A stretch of 64,000 nucleotides of DNA from Oceanospirillaceae bacterium (GTDB lineage Bacteria; Pseudomonadota; Gammaproteobacteria; Pseudomonadales; Balneatricaceae), in NCBI GenBank assembly GCA_013373085.1, contig JABXIM010000133.1, positions 1 to 64,000 of the forward strand. Direction: 5' to 3'. Both the position numbers and the translations under genes were made by a program. Positions 32,186 to 41,981 of the stretch are shown here, in pieces (the stretch's first letter is position 1; each line of letters opens with the position of its first letter). The notes beneath the pieces are model-generated. The model did no database searches, had not been told where the DNA came from, and was given only the letters and a program-made list of their open reading frames with translations.

Positions 32186-34957
32186 CTATTCCCGGTCTTG
32201 CGAGCCGATTTCCCGGCTTTTCGCGAATACCTCCGTTTTGCCGGGAACATAGGCGCTGAACTTCTTCGTGGCGCCTATGATGTCGAAGTTCCGCTTGTCG
32301 TCCTTCACCTTCAATATGCCCCTGAGTTTGCGAAAGCGCGCGAAGAACATACCTTCCCGGCCGTGCCCGCTAATCAATCCCTTTGCGCCCACATCGATCT
32401 TGTCGCTGCTCACGAAGGCATGCGGAATCAATACACGGCCATCGGAGGCCTCTAGCCGGGCCTCGCCCGATATGTCTTCGGTCGTCAGAAGCTTCTCGAT
32501 CCAGCCATGCTTGCCCCGCTGGTTGGCCAGCAACGCGACGATCGGTCGGGTATCCTGCATCGTAATCCGACCTTCGGCGTCGAGCCGGACGGGATCTTTC
32601 CAGAGGACCTGTCCACGGTCGAGATCGAAGCGGGCCGCCCAACCGGGCTGGTCGAAGCGCAACTCGTCCCCGGCAACCTTGAATTCATCGAGCCGCAGCG
32701 AAGAGCCCGAGATGTCGAACGCCATATTGCCCGGCTCGCCCCCGGCAAGGTTGATGTCCAGCATCAGTTCTCCCGACAACAGTTGATCGTCGAGCCGGCT
32801 CTGCAGGCCCTCGGTCGCCAACCTGACGTAGCCGCCGGCCGACTCCCGCTCGAGGTGGATGTCCGCACTCAGTTGCGCCTGACCACCGGACAGGCGCAGC
32901 GGCGTGCTCCCGGGGATATAGCGGTTGTACAGGGTCATGTCCGTTACGCGCGCCGACGGAATCCGCAAATCGATGGCGGCAACAGTGGGCTCGTCCCCCA
33001 GAGTGACGTCCTCGGCCCTGGCCTTCAATACCAGCTCGACCTGCTCGACCAGCGACGTCTCTTCGCTGCGGCGGCGGAGCCGACTGTCTTTCAGCACCGC
33101 GTCGAGGGCCATGTCCGGCGTTTCGCCGCCATTTTCAACGAGGAGCGCCACGGAGCCCTCGCCCTCGAAGACGTAATCGAGCACCGTCACCTGCAAAGCC
33201 CGCGGTCGTGCCTTCAGCGTCGTTCCCTCGGCGAGCCAGCCGGATCGCATCTTCAGCAGCGCTTGCGCTTCTCCGGCGCCAGCAATCGACAGATCGAGAG
33301 CGTTGCGAAACAACAGGTTCAGCCACCCCAGGTCGGAGACGTCGAGGTTCGCCTCGAGCTCGGCATTCATGTTCGCCAGTACGTCCTGGACCTTGCGCTG
33401 CCTGAGCGTTCGCGCCAGGTCGGCGAAGCGCTGCCTGCGATCTGTCTTGCCGTTCCCCGACATGTCCAGCGTGCCCTTGCGGATATTCAGGGATGCATTC
33501 CAGGTTTCGGATGCTTGCACTGCGTCGCTGGCCAGCCGCGCGTCTTCGAGCCGCAGGTAGGAACCCGACAGATCGAGATGCGCCGCCTCCGGGGATTCGG
33601 CCCGGGCCTTGACGCCCAGATCCAGACTGGTAACGAATCGATAGTCCGTAAAGGCCACATCCGCGTCGTTGGACAGGAGTCGCAGCTGTGCGCTCAAACC
33701 CGTGGAAGAGAACTCAGCCTCCCCCGCCAGCTCGCCGCTCCCGCCATTCAACCGGGCATGCCAGCGCGTCGGCAGGAGGTATTGATAGGCGCTCAGATCC
33801 GGGACGGCCACTCTCGGGATCCGGATGGCGACCCGGCGATGCCCGTTATTTCGCCTCTCGTCCGGCAGGACACTGTTGTCGCTCCACATCTCGATCCCCA
33901 GTTTCTCGCCGCTGAACAGGAGCCCGTTCGCATCACGGTGGAAGGCACTCAGTGCCCCGAACAGGATGCCGATGGTGAGAGTCTCGGGATCTTCAGGCGC
34001 CAGTCCGATACGGATATCCCCGGTGCCCGCTACCCGATAGGGTGCGACGTTCAAGATCAGCTCGGAGGCCGATACTGTCATCGCCGTCCCGTTGACCAGG
34101 TCGCCCCGGTGATAGTGCAGGCGACCCTGCAAGGTCCCCTTCCCGTCCATATCCATGGCATTGAAACGGCGCAGGTAAATGTCCAGGAAATCCAGACTCT
34201 CGACCTCTGCGTCCACCTCGGCATCGACGCTCAGGAAGCCAAGCGCCTTGATACCGCGGTGCTCGGACGGTACAAAAGGCGCCACCTCGAAGCGTCCACG
34301 CATGGTTCCGCCACTCGAGACAGCAGGCTCACCGTTGATCGTCAGCGACTTCAGCGCGACGTCGGCTTCGCCATGCGCCAGGGAAAAAGGGCCGCCGCGA
34401 AAGGTGTAGCGCGGGTACGCGGCCAGCTCACCGCTCATTTCGCCCCTCACCTGGTAGATCCAGAGCCTGTGATCGCCGCTGGCCCGCAGCCCCTCCACCG
34501 CGACCTTCCAGCCGGATCCCGGTTTGGGCACCCTGGGTACCGCGGGAAGGTCCGGATCCCGCCCCGGAATCGGCGGGAAGAAGGCTCGTACCGCCGAGTC
34601 GTCCCTGTCGGCCCTGGGTCTGGGACGGAGACGAAAATCGACATCCTGCACCTGCGCCCCGCTGATCCGGACGGTACGCCGCAGCAAGGGGTAAGCCGCC
34701 AGGGTAAGAGAAGCGCTGTCGACCTGTGCATACCACTGCTGAGACGAAGTCTGGCCGCTGGCCGTGATGCCGCTTGCCTGAACCTGCAGGGGATACCAGG
34801 TCCAGGCCCGATCCCACTGGACCGCGTACTTCTCCGGCCGGTGCTGGTTCAGCAGGGTCTGGGTCAGGGGCAGGTTCAGCGCGAGGTTCGCCAGCACCAG
34901 GTAGGCGACTTCAACGAGCACGACCACCCGAACGATTCGCAGAGCTCTAAGCTTCAT
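32186..34957 (-). CDS. AsmA/YhdP-like large inner-membrane-anchored protein
   Basis: 923 residues. One N-terminal transmembrane helix (about 9-29, VRVVVLVEVAYLVLANLALN) is followed by a very long, beta-rich extracytoplasmic region. Repeated short motifs of the kind LxxLxLxxxxxDxxxLxLxGxxxL, typical for AsmA-like/intermembrane-transport proteins, occur throughout (for example SLRLDEFKVAGDELRFDQP). No catalytic motif is visible. AsmA-like proteins bridge the periplasm and move phospholipids between membranes; assignment here is by architecture only and I cannot name the subfamily. It is convergent with the DUF1513 gene and starts about 225 bases from the DUF3820 gene, which is divergent. Confidence 0.6.
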   Translation of the reverse strand: MKLRALRIVRVVVLVEVAYLVLANLALNLPLTQTLLNQHRPEKYAVQWDRAWTWYPLQVQASGITASGQTSSQQWYAQVDSASLTLAAYPLLRRTVRISGAQVQDVDFRLRPRPRADRDDSAVRAFFPPIPGRDPDLPAVPRVPKPGSGWKVAVEGLRASGDHRLWIYQVRGEMSGELAAYPRYTFRGGPFSLAHGEADVALKSLTINGEPAVSSGGTMRGRFEVAPFVPSEHRGIKALGFLSVDAEVDAEVESLDFLDIYLRRFNAMDMDGKGTLQGRLHYHRGDLVNGTAMTVSASELILNVAPYRVAGTGDIRIGLAPEDPETLTIGILFGALSAFHRDANGLLFSGEKLGIEMWSDNSVLPDERRNNGHRRVAIRIPRVAVPDLSAYQYLLPTRWHARLNGGSGELAGEAEFSSTGLSAQLRLLSNDADVAFTDYRFVTSLDLGVKARAESPEAAHLDLSGSYLRLEDARLASDAVQASETWNASLNIRKGTLDMSGNGKTDRRQRFADLARTLRQRKVQDVLANMNAELEANLDVSDLGWLNLLFRNALDLSIAGAGEAQALLKMRSGWLAEGTTLKARPRALQVTVLDYVFEGEGSVALLVENGGETPDMALDAVLKDSRLRRRSEETSLVEQVELVLKARAEDVTLGDEPTVAAIDLRIPSARVTDMTLYNRYIPGSTPLRLSGGQAQLSADIHLERESAGGYVRLATEGLQSRLDDQLLSGELMLDINLAGGEPGNMAFDISGSSLRLDEFKVAGDELRFDQPGWAARFDLDRGQVLWKDPVRLDAEGRITMQDTRPIVALLANQRGKHGWIEKLLTTEDISGEARLEASDGRVLIPHAFVSSDKIDVGAKGLISGHGREGMFFARFRKLRGILKVKDDKRNFDIIGATKKFSAYVPGKTEVFAKSREIGSQDRE

Positions 34958-35182
34958 GTTGCAGTGAAAACCTCTTCAGCCGGTGCCAGCGATATGCCCT
35001 GGCGGGCAAAAGGCAGCCGTGCCTGATCGTTGAAATCCAGGCGGGCCATTCGGCCGCCATACCCAATCAACAGTAGCCGACATATTGGCCGGGTGACCGG
35101 CACCCGGGGTGTCGCGGCCCGCAAAGGCAGGTACACTGGTGCCCCCGCACGCGGCTGGCGTAAGAGCGACATAGGTAGCCAA

Positions 35183-35419
35183 ATGTTCGACAAACAGGAT
35201 CTGCTGGATATTGCCCGCACCGAGATGCCGTTCGGCAAGTACGCCGGGCGGACGTTGATCGACCTGCCGGAACCTTACCTGCTGTGGTTCAGGCAAAGGG
35301 GCTTTCCGCCCGGCCGTCTCGGCCAGCTGCTCGCATTGACGCTGGAGATCCGGATCGAAGGCCTCGAAGGCATGATCCGCCCCCTTAAACGCGGCATACC
35401 GGGCCCGCTCCGGCGCTGA
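35183..35419 (+). CDS. DUF3820-family small protein
   Basis: 78 residues. MPFGKYAGRTLIDLPEPYLLWFRQRGFPPGRLG is split across positions 14-46 and matches the DUF3820 signature (MPFGKYxGxxLxDLPxxYLxWF), annotated in some species as a putative quorum-sensing-regulated virulence factor without direct proof. The family has a compact alpha/beta fold. The ATG at 35183 is favoured over an upstream start because the extra 51 residues are not conserved-looking. The stop overlaps a possible ATG of the next gene (TGATG). Confidence 0.8.
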   Translation: MFDKQDLLDIARTEMPFGKYAGRTLIDLPEPYLLWFRQRGFPPGRLGQLLALTLEIRIEGLEGMIRPLKRGIPGPLRR

Positions 35420-35532
35420 TGCAGCGCCCTGGGAGTACCGCCGCTTCGAAGTCACCGGCCTTTTCCCAAACGGATTCTGTTCAACGAGGCGACAGCAATG
35501 GAGTCGCAACCCAAACCAGGGAGGTCATAGCC

Positions 35533-36192
35533 TTGAAACCATCGACAGCAGCTGTGGAAGCCGGCCAGGCCGTCTATTCGCGCAAGATTCTCTCGGCGTA
35601 CGACCTGCTGGTGCTGGGTGTTTCCAACCGCTGGATCTGGCAGTGCCCGTCGGCGCGGATCGAGGCGCATTACAGCCGCCACCTGTCCGCCAACCACCTC
35701 GATGTCGGCGTCGGTACCGGTTACTTTCTCGATCGTTGCCGTTATCCACAGGCCGCTCCCCGCATCGCGCTGATGGACCTCAATGACAACTCGCTGGCGT
35801 TCGCGTCGAACCGCATCGCGCGTTACCACCCTGAAACATACCGGCAGAATATCCTCGAGCCGGTTAAGGCCCCTATCCCGGCCTTCGATTCCATCGGCAT
35901 CAACTACCTGCTGCATTGCCTGCCGGGTACCATCGCCGGCAAGGCTCTGGTCTTCGACCATCTGCGTCCGCTGATGAAGCCCGGCGCCCGCCTGTTCGGT
36001 TCGACCCTGCTGCAGGGTGGGGTCGAGCGCGGCTGGGCGGCCAGAAGGCTGATGGAGATCTACAATCGCAAGGGCATTTTCTGCAATAGCGCCGACGATC
36101 TTGATGGCCTGCGGACTGAGCTGGGACACCGTTTCCACCACGTCGATATCGAGGTGGTCGGCTGCGTCGCCCTGTTCGCCTGCGCGGACTGA
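35533..36192 (+). CDS. Class I SAM-dependent methyltransferase
   Basis: 219 residues if the TTG at 35533 is used; it has a strong GGGAGGT ribosome binding site 8 bases upstream. An in-frame ATG at 35419, overlapping the stop of the DUF3820 gene, would add 38 residues that look unstructured. Motif I is DVGVGTGYFLDRC, the acidic end of strand 2 is IALMDLND, and INYLLHCLPG marks motif II/III. SRKILSAYDLLVLGVSNRWI near the N-terminus is typical of a methyltransferase group often found in biosynthetic clusters. The acceptor substrate is unknown. No sign of an operon beyond possible coupling to the DUF3820 gene. Confidence 0.8.
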   Translation: MKPSTAAVEAGQAVYSRKILSAYDLLVLGVSNRWIWQCPSARIEAHYSRHLSANHLDVGVGTGYFLDRCRYPQAAPRIALMDLNDNSLAFASNRIARYHPETYRQNILEPVKAPIPAFDSIGINYLLHCLPGTIAGKALVFDHLRPLMKPGARLFGSTLLQGGVERGWAARRLMEIYNRKGIFCNSADDLDGLRTELGHRFHHVDIEVVGCVALFACAD

Positions 36193-36302
36193 CGACGCCT
36201 GGCCCAGCCGTATTCAGGGAGAAATCCGGATGCGTAACATCAATATCGCCAGCGGCGAATACGATACCCACTGAAAGCCGTTTGCCCATCAGGGTGACCA
36301 GA

Positions 36303-36713
36303 ATGAACAGCGCACTGCCACTGATACTGACGCTCGTTTCGATTGCGCCACTCGCGGTCGCAAATGACAGCCACCCTATCGATAGCGGGCTGGACCTGTG
36401 CCTGTCGCAGGAACAGCACTACTCCACGGCGGGGGTGCTGGATTGCATCGATGCGGCCACGCGGCAGTGGGACACTGAGCTGAACGACGCTTACCGGGAA
36501 CTGATGAGCCAGCTCCAGCCCTCGCAGCAGCTGGCGTTGAAGGCCGCCCAGCGAGCCTGGCTCAGTTACAGGGATCGTGAATACGAAACAGCCGACGCCA
36601 TCTATGGTGGCCTCGAAGGTACGATGTACCTGCCGATGCACGCGATGCGGGTGCTGCGGATTACCAAAACCCGGGCCCTGGAGCTTGGCGACTACCTGTC
36701 GTTACTGAGATGA
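36303..36713 (+). CDS. LprI/DUF1311-family periplasmic protein
   Basis: 136 residues with a signal peptide (MNSALPLILTLVSIAPLAVA). The mature part matches the lysozyme-inhibitor LprI N-terminal (DUF1311) domain: CIDAATRQWDTELNDAYREL, then AQRAWLSYRDREYE and a GLEGTMYLPMHAMRVL segment. Two Cys (in LDLCLSQEQ and VLDCIDAA) probably form a disulfide. In Mycobacterium LprI inhibits lysozyme; many proteobacterial homologues are uncharacterised. The ATG at 36303 is chosen because it gives the signal peptide; the upstream in-frame start adds seven residues. Confidence 0.82.
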   Translation: MNSALPLILTLVSIAPLAVANDSHPIDSGLDLCLSQEQHYSTAGVLDCIDAATRQWDTELNDAYRELMSQLQPSQQLALKAAQRAWLSYRDREYETADAIYGGLEGTMYLPMHAMRVLRITKTRALELGDYLSLLR

Positions 36714-37199
36714 TATTCGACTGCTTTGGCGACGAGCCGGTACTGCGCCTGCTTACAATCGGATCGATCACACAACGGTTTTACGCCGTTGATACCGCCT
36801 GTGCAGCATGACGGACCGGCTGTGGCGCCAATCGTAAACGCACAGGCGGTAGCGCTGAGGGAGCCGAACCTGGATACGGAAGGCCCGCGCCGGCGGCTGA
36901 ATTGCCGCGCCAGCCGATACCAACGACGCCTGCGGGTTTCGACAGCCGGCTGCCTGATGCTGTTGTGTGCATCTATACTGGAGCGGCACCGCTAACAAGC
37001 ATCTAATATGTAGGTTAGTCTTGCGGCCGTGGACGACTTTGCCACCAGGGAGGGGTGACGGGATGACACAGGAAATATCCAGCAGTACGATGCGAAGCGC
37101 TTCCGGGGCGACAGTTTTCTTCAGCCCTGGTCCCGGCTACGCAGTCGCACTCAACGGTTTCCGTCCCCGGTTGTTACCGGGCTGAAGCGGCTGTCGCCT
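36714..37199. other. 486-base gap before the GGDEF-EAL gene
   Basis: No convincing gene. The hairpin CAACGG-TTTTACG-CCGTTG near 36774 has no T-run and is at best a weak terminator for the LprI-like gene. Short open frames at 36726-36995 (both strands) and 36967-37185 have no ribosome binding site and no recognisable family. The sequence before 37200 has no clear Shine-Dalgarno, so the promoter and start of the c-di-GMP gene remain unresolved. Confidence 0.4.
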
Positions 37200-39158
37200 A
37201 TGGCCATTTCCCGCACCAGGAAGTACTGGCTCAGCCTGGTCAGCCTCGGGCTGCTGCTGTGCTTTGTCGTGGTCCTGTCGATACAGGTACGCCAGAGCGG
37301 ACTTTTGAAAAACGCCATCGAATACAACGAAAACGAAGTCAGTTGGGGAAGCTTCCAGCTGGAACGCGAAGCGCTGAATTTTCAGCTCGGACTCAAGAGC
37401 GCGTTCGAAGAGCTCGACGACGAGGCTCAGGCACAGTTGCGGCTGCGCTACGACATATTCTGGAGCCGATACGACGTCGTGAAGAACAACCCCTCGGCCA
37501 GAAAAATACTCGATGGCAAAGAGTACGATCAGGCAATAACCCTTCTAGGCCGTTTCTTCGATGAAACCGAACAGTACTTCCCGCCAGGCCCGGGGTATCG
37601 TATCGGCACACTGCAACTGCGCCACATCAGCCAGACACTGGAACCGGTGCTGCCGAAGGTCCAGGCGCTGGCGAACCTGTCGATACACCGGGCGATCGAA
37701 CTGTCCGAATCGAGAAACCGGCAAGTCCGGGATCAGATCCTGATCAGCACCGCGCTGGTGATATTCCAGTTCATTCTGACGCTGACGTTCTTCTACCTGG
37801 TCATTCGCCTGGTTAGTAAACTCCAGAGCAGCCACGAAGATCTCACCCGGCTGGCGAATTACGATCAGCTCACCGGCCTGCCCAACCGGCGTCTGTTTTA
37901 CGACCGGCTGGAGCAGGAAATCCGCAACGCCGAACGTTCCGGCATGCGCATTGCCCTGATGTACATCGACCTCGACAACTTCAAGGACGTCAACGACACC
38001 CAGGGCCACGACGTCGGCGACGCCCTGCTCAAGGAAGCGGCCCTCCGTCTCACCCACTCGGTCCGCAAATCCGATACCGTCGCCCGCCTCGGTGGCGACG
38101 AGTTCACTATCATTCTGCCGGGCCTGGGCGACGCCAAGGCTGTCGCCCGGATCGGCGAATCCATACTCGGTGCGCTGACGGAGCCCTTCCCTTCGAATGA
38201 CCGGGCCAACTTCATCTCCGCCAGCATCGGGGTCACCATCTACCCCGATGACGCCCGTGACGTGAACAATCTGTTGCAGAACGCCGACCAGGCGATGTAC
38301 GTGGCCAAAAGCCTGGGCAGAAACCGCTACCACTACTTCACGCAGGACATGCACGCCCAGGCACAGGCACGCATGCGACGCATACACGACCTGCGCAGCG
38401 CGCTGAGCAACCGGGAGTTCTGCCTGCGTTACCAGCCGATCGTCGAACTCTCAACGGGACGGATTTACAAGGCCGAAGCCCTGATCCGCTGGACCCATCC
38501 GACCGAGGGTTTCCTGAGCCCCAACGACTTTATCCCGCTGGCCGAAGAGACCGGGCTGATCGTGGAGCTGGGCAACTGGATCTGCGAGGAAGCCCTGGAA
38601 CAGTCCGCGGTCTGGCGCAAGACCATCGACCCGGAATTCCAGATCAGCATCAACACCTCACCGGTGCAGCTCTGCGCCAGTGAAACCCGGCTCGACGCCT
38701 GGCATGGCTGGCTGGAGCAACTGCGTCTTCCGGGAAATGCCCTGGCGATGGAAATCACCGAAAGCATCCTGATGAACGAGGATGCGGCCGAGCGCCTGCT
38801 GGCAGTGCAGTCGATGGGGCTGGAAGTCTCGCTGGACGATTTCGGCACCGGCTATTCAACCCTCTCCTACCTGAAAAAGTTCGACATCGACTACCTGAAG
38901 ATCGACAAATCGTTCGTTCAGTCGCTGAAGCCGGGCTCCAGCGACTTCGTCCTCTGTGAAGCCATCATTCTGATGGCCCACAAACTGGGTATTCGGGTCG
39001 TCGCGGAAGGCATCGAAACCGAGGACCAGCGACGTTATCTGGCTCAGATGGGTTGCGACTTCGGACAGGGATTCCTGTTTTCCCGTCCCGTCAGCGCCAG
39101 CGACTTCCAACGCCTGGCCAGCAGCCGGACGATAGCGTGCGGCCAGGAAGGAAGTTGA
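37200..39158 (+). CDS. Membrane-bound GGDEF-EAL c-di-GMP enzyme
   Basis: 652 residues. A transmembrane helix at about 9-27, a 155-residue periplasmic domain of helical type, and a second helix at about 180-203 lead into cytoplasmic signalling domains. The GGDEF domain keeps LGGDEF (298-302), so cyclase activity is possible; no RxxD inhibitory-site motif is obvious to me. The EAL domain keeps YKAEALIRW (Glu426), NTSPVQLC and LDDFGTGYSTLSYLKKF, so phosphodiesterase activity is also possible. Net activity cannot be predicted. The start ATG has no good ribosome binding site. A small SpoIIAA-like protein is encoded 81 bases downstream. Confidence 0.92.
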   Translation: MAISRTRKYWLSLVSLGLLLCFVVVLSIQVRQSGLLKNAIEYNENEVSWGSFQLEREALNFQLGLKSAFEELDDEAQAQLRLRYDIFWSRYDVVKNNPSARKILDGKEYDQAITLLGRFFDETEQYFPPGPGYRIGTLQLRHISQTLEPVLPKVQALANLSIHRAIELSESRNRQVRDQILISTALVIFQFILTLTFFYLVIRLVSKLQSSHEDLTRLANYDQLTGLPNRRLFYDRLEQEIRNAERSGMRIALMYIDLDNFKDVNDTQGHDVGDALLKEAALRLTHSVRKSDTVARLGGDEFTIILPGLGDAKAVARIGESILGALTEPFPSNDRANFISASIGVTIYPDDARDVNNLLQNADQAMYVAKSLGRNRYHYFTQDMHAQAQARMRRIHDLRSALSNREFCLRYQPIVELSTGRIYKAEALIRWTHPTEGFLSPNDFIPLAEETGLIVELGNWICEEALEQSAVWRKTIDPEFQISINTSPVQLCASETRLDAWHGWLEQLRLPGNALAMEITESILMNEDAAERLLAVQSMGLEVSLDDFGTGYSTLSYLKKFDIDYLKIDKSFVQSLKPGSSDFVLCEAIILMAHKLGIRVVAEGIETEDQRRYLAQMGCDFGQGFLFSRPVSASDFQRLASSRTIACGQEGS

Positions 39159-39239
39159 AATTAGTGTCCCGGGCGACTGGCGCTTGTGCCGAAACGGGTC
39201 CACCTTTTTCTCGAGACCGGGTAAACGGAGGAATACACC

Positions 39240-39626
39240 ATGGCCAACAGCAGACATGGCCTGACGCTCGAGATCGAACGTGTCAACGACCAGTTCACGG
39301 TGTCGTTCAAGGCACTTGGCAAACTGACTCACGACGACTATGCGGCCGTCACCCCGGTGCTCGAATCGATGCTCGGCGCCGTGGCGCAGCCGAAAATCCG
39401 GGCATTCATCGATGCCGAAGAGTTTCGCGGCTGGGAGCCGCGAGCGGCCTGGGACGATTTAACGATCGGGCTGCGCCACGGCAGCGAATTCGATCGCATC
39501 GCCATCTACGGCCATCGTGACTGGATGGACTGGGCTGCCCGCATCGGCAGCTGGTTCGTGGCAGGCGAGGTCAAGCACTTCGAGGATCGCGACGAGGCCT
39601 TGGCCTGGATCAGCCAGGGGAGCTGA
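39240..39626 (+). CDS. SpoIIAA-like (STAS-fold) small protein
   Basis: 128 residues matching the SpoIIAA-like family (PF11964 type): LTLEIERVNDQFTVSFKALG at the start, GKLTHDDYAAVTPVLESML, a FIDAEEFRGWEPRAAWDDL central segment and FDRIAIYGHRDWMDWAARIG. These proteins adopt the STAS fold but lack the phosphorylatable Ser pattern of sporulation anti-sigma antagonists; their role is unknown. GGAGG lies close upstream of the ATG (CGGAGGAATACACC). It is 81 bases downstream of the GGDEF-EAL gene and may be co-transcribed. Confidence 0.85.
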   Translation: MANSRHGLTLEIERVNDQFTVSFKALGKLTHDDYAAVTPVLESMLGAVAQPKIRAFIDAEEFRGWEPRAAWDDLTIGLRHGSEFDRIAIYGHRDWMDWAARIGSWFVAGEVKHFEDRDEALAWISQGS

Positions 39627-40063
39627 AACCGGATCCGCGTATAGCTGAGCCGACGGGCGCCTGGGCGTCACCTGCGCCCCACCGGAGAGGACGCGACTCC
39701 CGAGCACCCTTACAGTGCCATTCTGCAACGCGTTAATATCCGCCAGGGGGCTGCCGGACCGCATGCGGAAATCCCGGGTTCGCCGCGCCCCGCCTCTTGT
39801 CCCTGGCACATCGGCAAACGAGAATAATAACCGTATCCATTCAGCGACATTTTTTTATTGCCTGCGATGGCCCGGGAGCGATCGCTGGGTTATATTCGAT
39901 AAACTTGGGCTTAGCCGCGCGTTCCGGCACCCGAATGACACCCAAGCGGCTCAGGATGGCCAGCCTGTCTCAATCCCGCAAACCGGCCATACCCATGGAG
40001 AGCGGTGCGCCGGACACTCCGGCAAACCGGGCAACGACTAGCTACATGCATCAGGGACAGCCA
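39627..40063. other. 437-base gap before the PAS-GGDEF gene
   Basis: No gene can be supported here. An open frame continuous with the PAS-GGDEF gene extends upstream to 39797, but its translation is Arg/Ala-rich without homology and the ribosome binding site fits the ATG at 40064. AT-rich sequence around 39820-39905 (TTTTTTTATTGCC and TTATATTCGAT) is a plausible promoter zone, but no clear -35/-10 pair can be assigned. Confidence 0.4.
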
Positions 40064-41110
40064 ATGTCGTTAACCTACCGGCACGCGTCACGGGAAGACG
40101 CCGACGACACCCTCAACCAGATTCTGGACCTGATCGTCGAGGGCACCTGGGACTGGGACGGACATACCGGCACGGTGCGCCGAAGTCCGAACTGGTACCG
40201 CATGCTGGGTTATGAGGTCGGCATCTTCCGCGAAGACGTTTTCACCTGGGAAAACCTGATACATCCGGATGACTACGCGGCCGTGATGCAGCATATCGAA
40301 GGCTTCATCAAGGGTGAAAATCCCACCTACTGCATCGAATACCGCTGCCTCAGGGCAAACCATGACTACATGTGGATTCGCGATCGCGCCAAAATCATCG
40401 AGCGTTTCCCGGACGGGCGCGCCGCCCGCATTATCGGCGCGCACCTCGATATTCAGCAGGAAAAACGGCTGCAGCAGGAACTGGAGGCCAAGGTGCAGCT
40501 GCTGCAGCGTGGCAAGATCCGGCTCGAACAGCTGATCGAGGACAAGACCCGGGAGCTGGAATTCAAGAACACGGAACTGAAACGGCGCATCGCGGAAATC
40601 GAATATTACTCCAATACCGACACTCTGACCGGCGTCGCCAATCGCAAAAGCTTCGAGGAGAACCTGATAAAGGAGATATCCAGGGCCAAGCGATACCACC
40701 ACTCACTCAGCCTGGCGATGTTCGATCTGGACTTTTTCAAGGAGATCAATGATATACATGGCCATGCCACCGGCGATCGCGTGCTCAGAGAAATCGCCCA
40801 GGCGGTCCAGGTCAACCTGCGGGGCATCGACCTGCTTGCCCGCTGGGGTGGTGAGGAATTTACCCTGATCCTGCCGAACCTTGCCCTCGAGGATGCCATG
40901 CTGGTCGCTGAAAAGCTGCGCGGGCTGATCGCCGGCAACAGTTTTGACTCGTCGCTTTCCGTCACAGCGAGCTTTGGGGTCACCGAGTTCGACGACGATA
41001 GCGTCGATACCCTGCTGCGACGCGCTGACGCCGCCTTGTACCAGGCCAAAGCGCGGGGCCGGAACCGGGTCGAGCAGCAGACAAAGAGCGATCTAGCGGT
41101 CTCGACCTGA
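40064..41110 (+). CDS. PAS-domain diguanylate cyclase
   Basis: 348 residues, soluble. Residues 15-145 form a PAS_3-type fold (IVEGTWDWDGHTGTVRRSPN, IHPDDYAAVMQHIEGFIKGE, then YRCLRANHDYMWIRDRAKII and a GAHLDIQQEK PAC end). A coiled coil at about 140-185 joins it to a GGDEF domain, with YYSNTDTLTGVANRKSFEEN, LDFFKEINDIHGHATGD and an active-site ARWGGEEFTLI. Both catalytic acidic residues are present, so it is probably an active cyclase. The start at 40064 follows CAGGGACAGCC. Its stop lies 13 bases from the end of a convergent methyltransferase gene. Confidence 0.88.
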   Translation: MSLTYRHASREDADDTLNQILDLIVEGTWDWDGHTGTVRRSPNWYRMLGYEVGIFREDVFTWENLIHPDDYAAVMQHIEGFIKGENPTYCIEYRCLRANHDYMWIRDRAKIIERFPDGRAARIIGAHLDIQQEKRLQQELEAKVQLLQRGKIRLEQLIEDKTRELEFKNTELKRRIAEIEYYSNTDTLTGVANRKSFEENLIKEISRAKRYHHSLSLAMFDLDFFKEINDIHGHATGDRVLREIAQAVQVNLRGIDLLARWGGEEFTLILPNLALEDAMLVAEKLRGLIAGNSFDSSLSVTASFGVTEFDDDSVDTLLRRADAALYQAKARGRNRVEQQTKSDLAVST

Positions 41111-41122
41111 CCCAAACGCGCG

Positions 41123-41950
41123 TCAGTCCGGCGCACCGTCGGCAGCGCGGGCGGCGGTCGCCGTGATGATCAGGGCGGGCATTTCGAAACGAACCCTCCC
41201 ATCGGCAGCACAAAAGGACTCGAAAGCGGCATCCGCCTCCTCTCGCAACCGTGCGAACTGCGCATCGTCGAGCATGCCGCCCAGGGTCCAGACGCAGGCC
41301 CGCTCCGTGGAAACCAGCGCGTCGACCGACGCAAAGCGTACTTCGCCACAGCGTCGCTCGATAGCACTACCGACGATCCCAGCCTGGTCGCACAGCTCGT
41401 GCAGCAGCGCCGCATCTCCGAGCCGGAACGGTGTCCGGAACGCGTCAGCGACCTGTGCACCGAACAGGTCGTCCAGCAACAGTGCCAGTTGCCGGTAACC
41501 GGGCGAGCGCTCCACATCATCGCAGACCGCCACCGCCAGTCGTCCCCCCGGTCGCAATACCCGCCACATCTCGCGCAGCGCCGCGACCGGGTCCTCGAAC
41601 AGCATCAGGCCGAACTGGCTGACCACTGCGTCGAAGCATTGATCGGGAAACGGCAGGGCTTCGGCCACGCCCTTCCGCCAGTCGACCGCCGACGACTTGC
41701 GCCTGGCGACCTGCAGCATTTCGGGGCTGGCATCCAGGCCCACCACCTCGCCTCCGGCTCCGACGCGACCTTCGGCAGCGATGGCCAGCACCCCGGTACC
41801 GCAGGCGACGTCGAGCACGCGTTGCCCCGGCCCGATAGCCGCACAATCGGCCATGATCGGCCCCCACTGAGCGAACAGTGCGGGTACAAAACGGTGCTCG
41901 TAGACCTCGGCCGGGCCTGACGCCACGCCCTGATCGAGCTTGCTGTTCAT
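41123..41950 (-). CDS. SAM-dependent methyltransferase (UbiE/type 11-like)
   Basis: 275 residues. Motif I is RVLDVACGTGVLAIAA, preceded by the YEHRFVPALFAQWGPIMAD segment typical of this group; VGLDASPEML is strand 2; EALPFPDQCFDAVVSQFGLM is motif II; and MWRVLRPGGRLAVAV is motif III. It lies in the methyltransferase type 11 family; small-molecule acceptor unknown. AGGAGGGG is placed 6 bases before the ATG at 41950. It converges with the PAS-GGDEF gene, and its upstream region contains the third copy of the multi-hairpin element, shared with the divergent AraC regulator. Confidence 0.88.
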   Translation of the reverse strand: MNSKLDQGVASGPAEVYEHRFVPALFAQWGPIMADCAAIGPGQRVLDVACGTGVLAIAAEGRVGAGGEVVGLDASPEMLQVARRKSSAVDWRKGVAEALPFPDQCFDAVVSQFGLMLFEDPVAALREMWRVLRPGGRLAVAVCDDVERSPGYRQLALLLDDLFGAQVADAFRTPFRLGDAALLHELCDQAGIVGSAIERRCGEVRFASVDALVSTERACVWTLGGMLDDAQFARLREEADAAFESFCAADGRVRFEMPALIITATAARAADGAPD

Positions 41951-41981
41951 GTCGCCCCTCCTGAGTTTCTATTAACCTGGC

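Noticed and set aside
36774-36791. Terminator for the LprI-like gene
   Set aside because: The 6-bp CAACGG/CCGTTG stem has no T-run and a large loop; too weak to list as a terminator.
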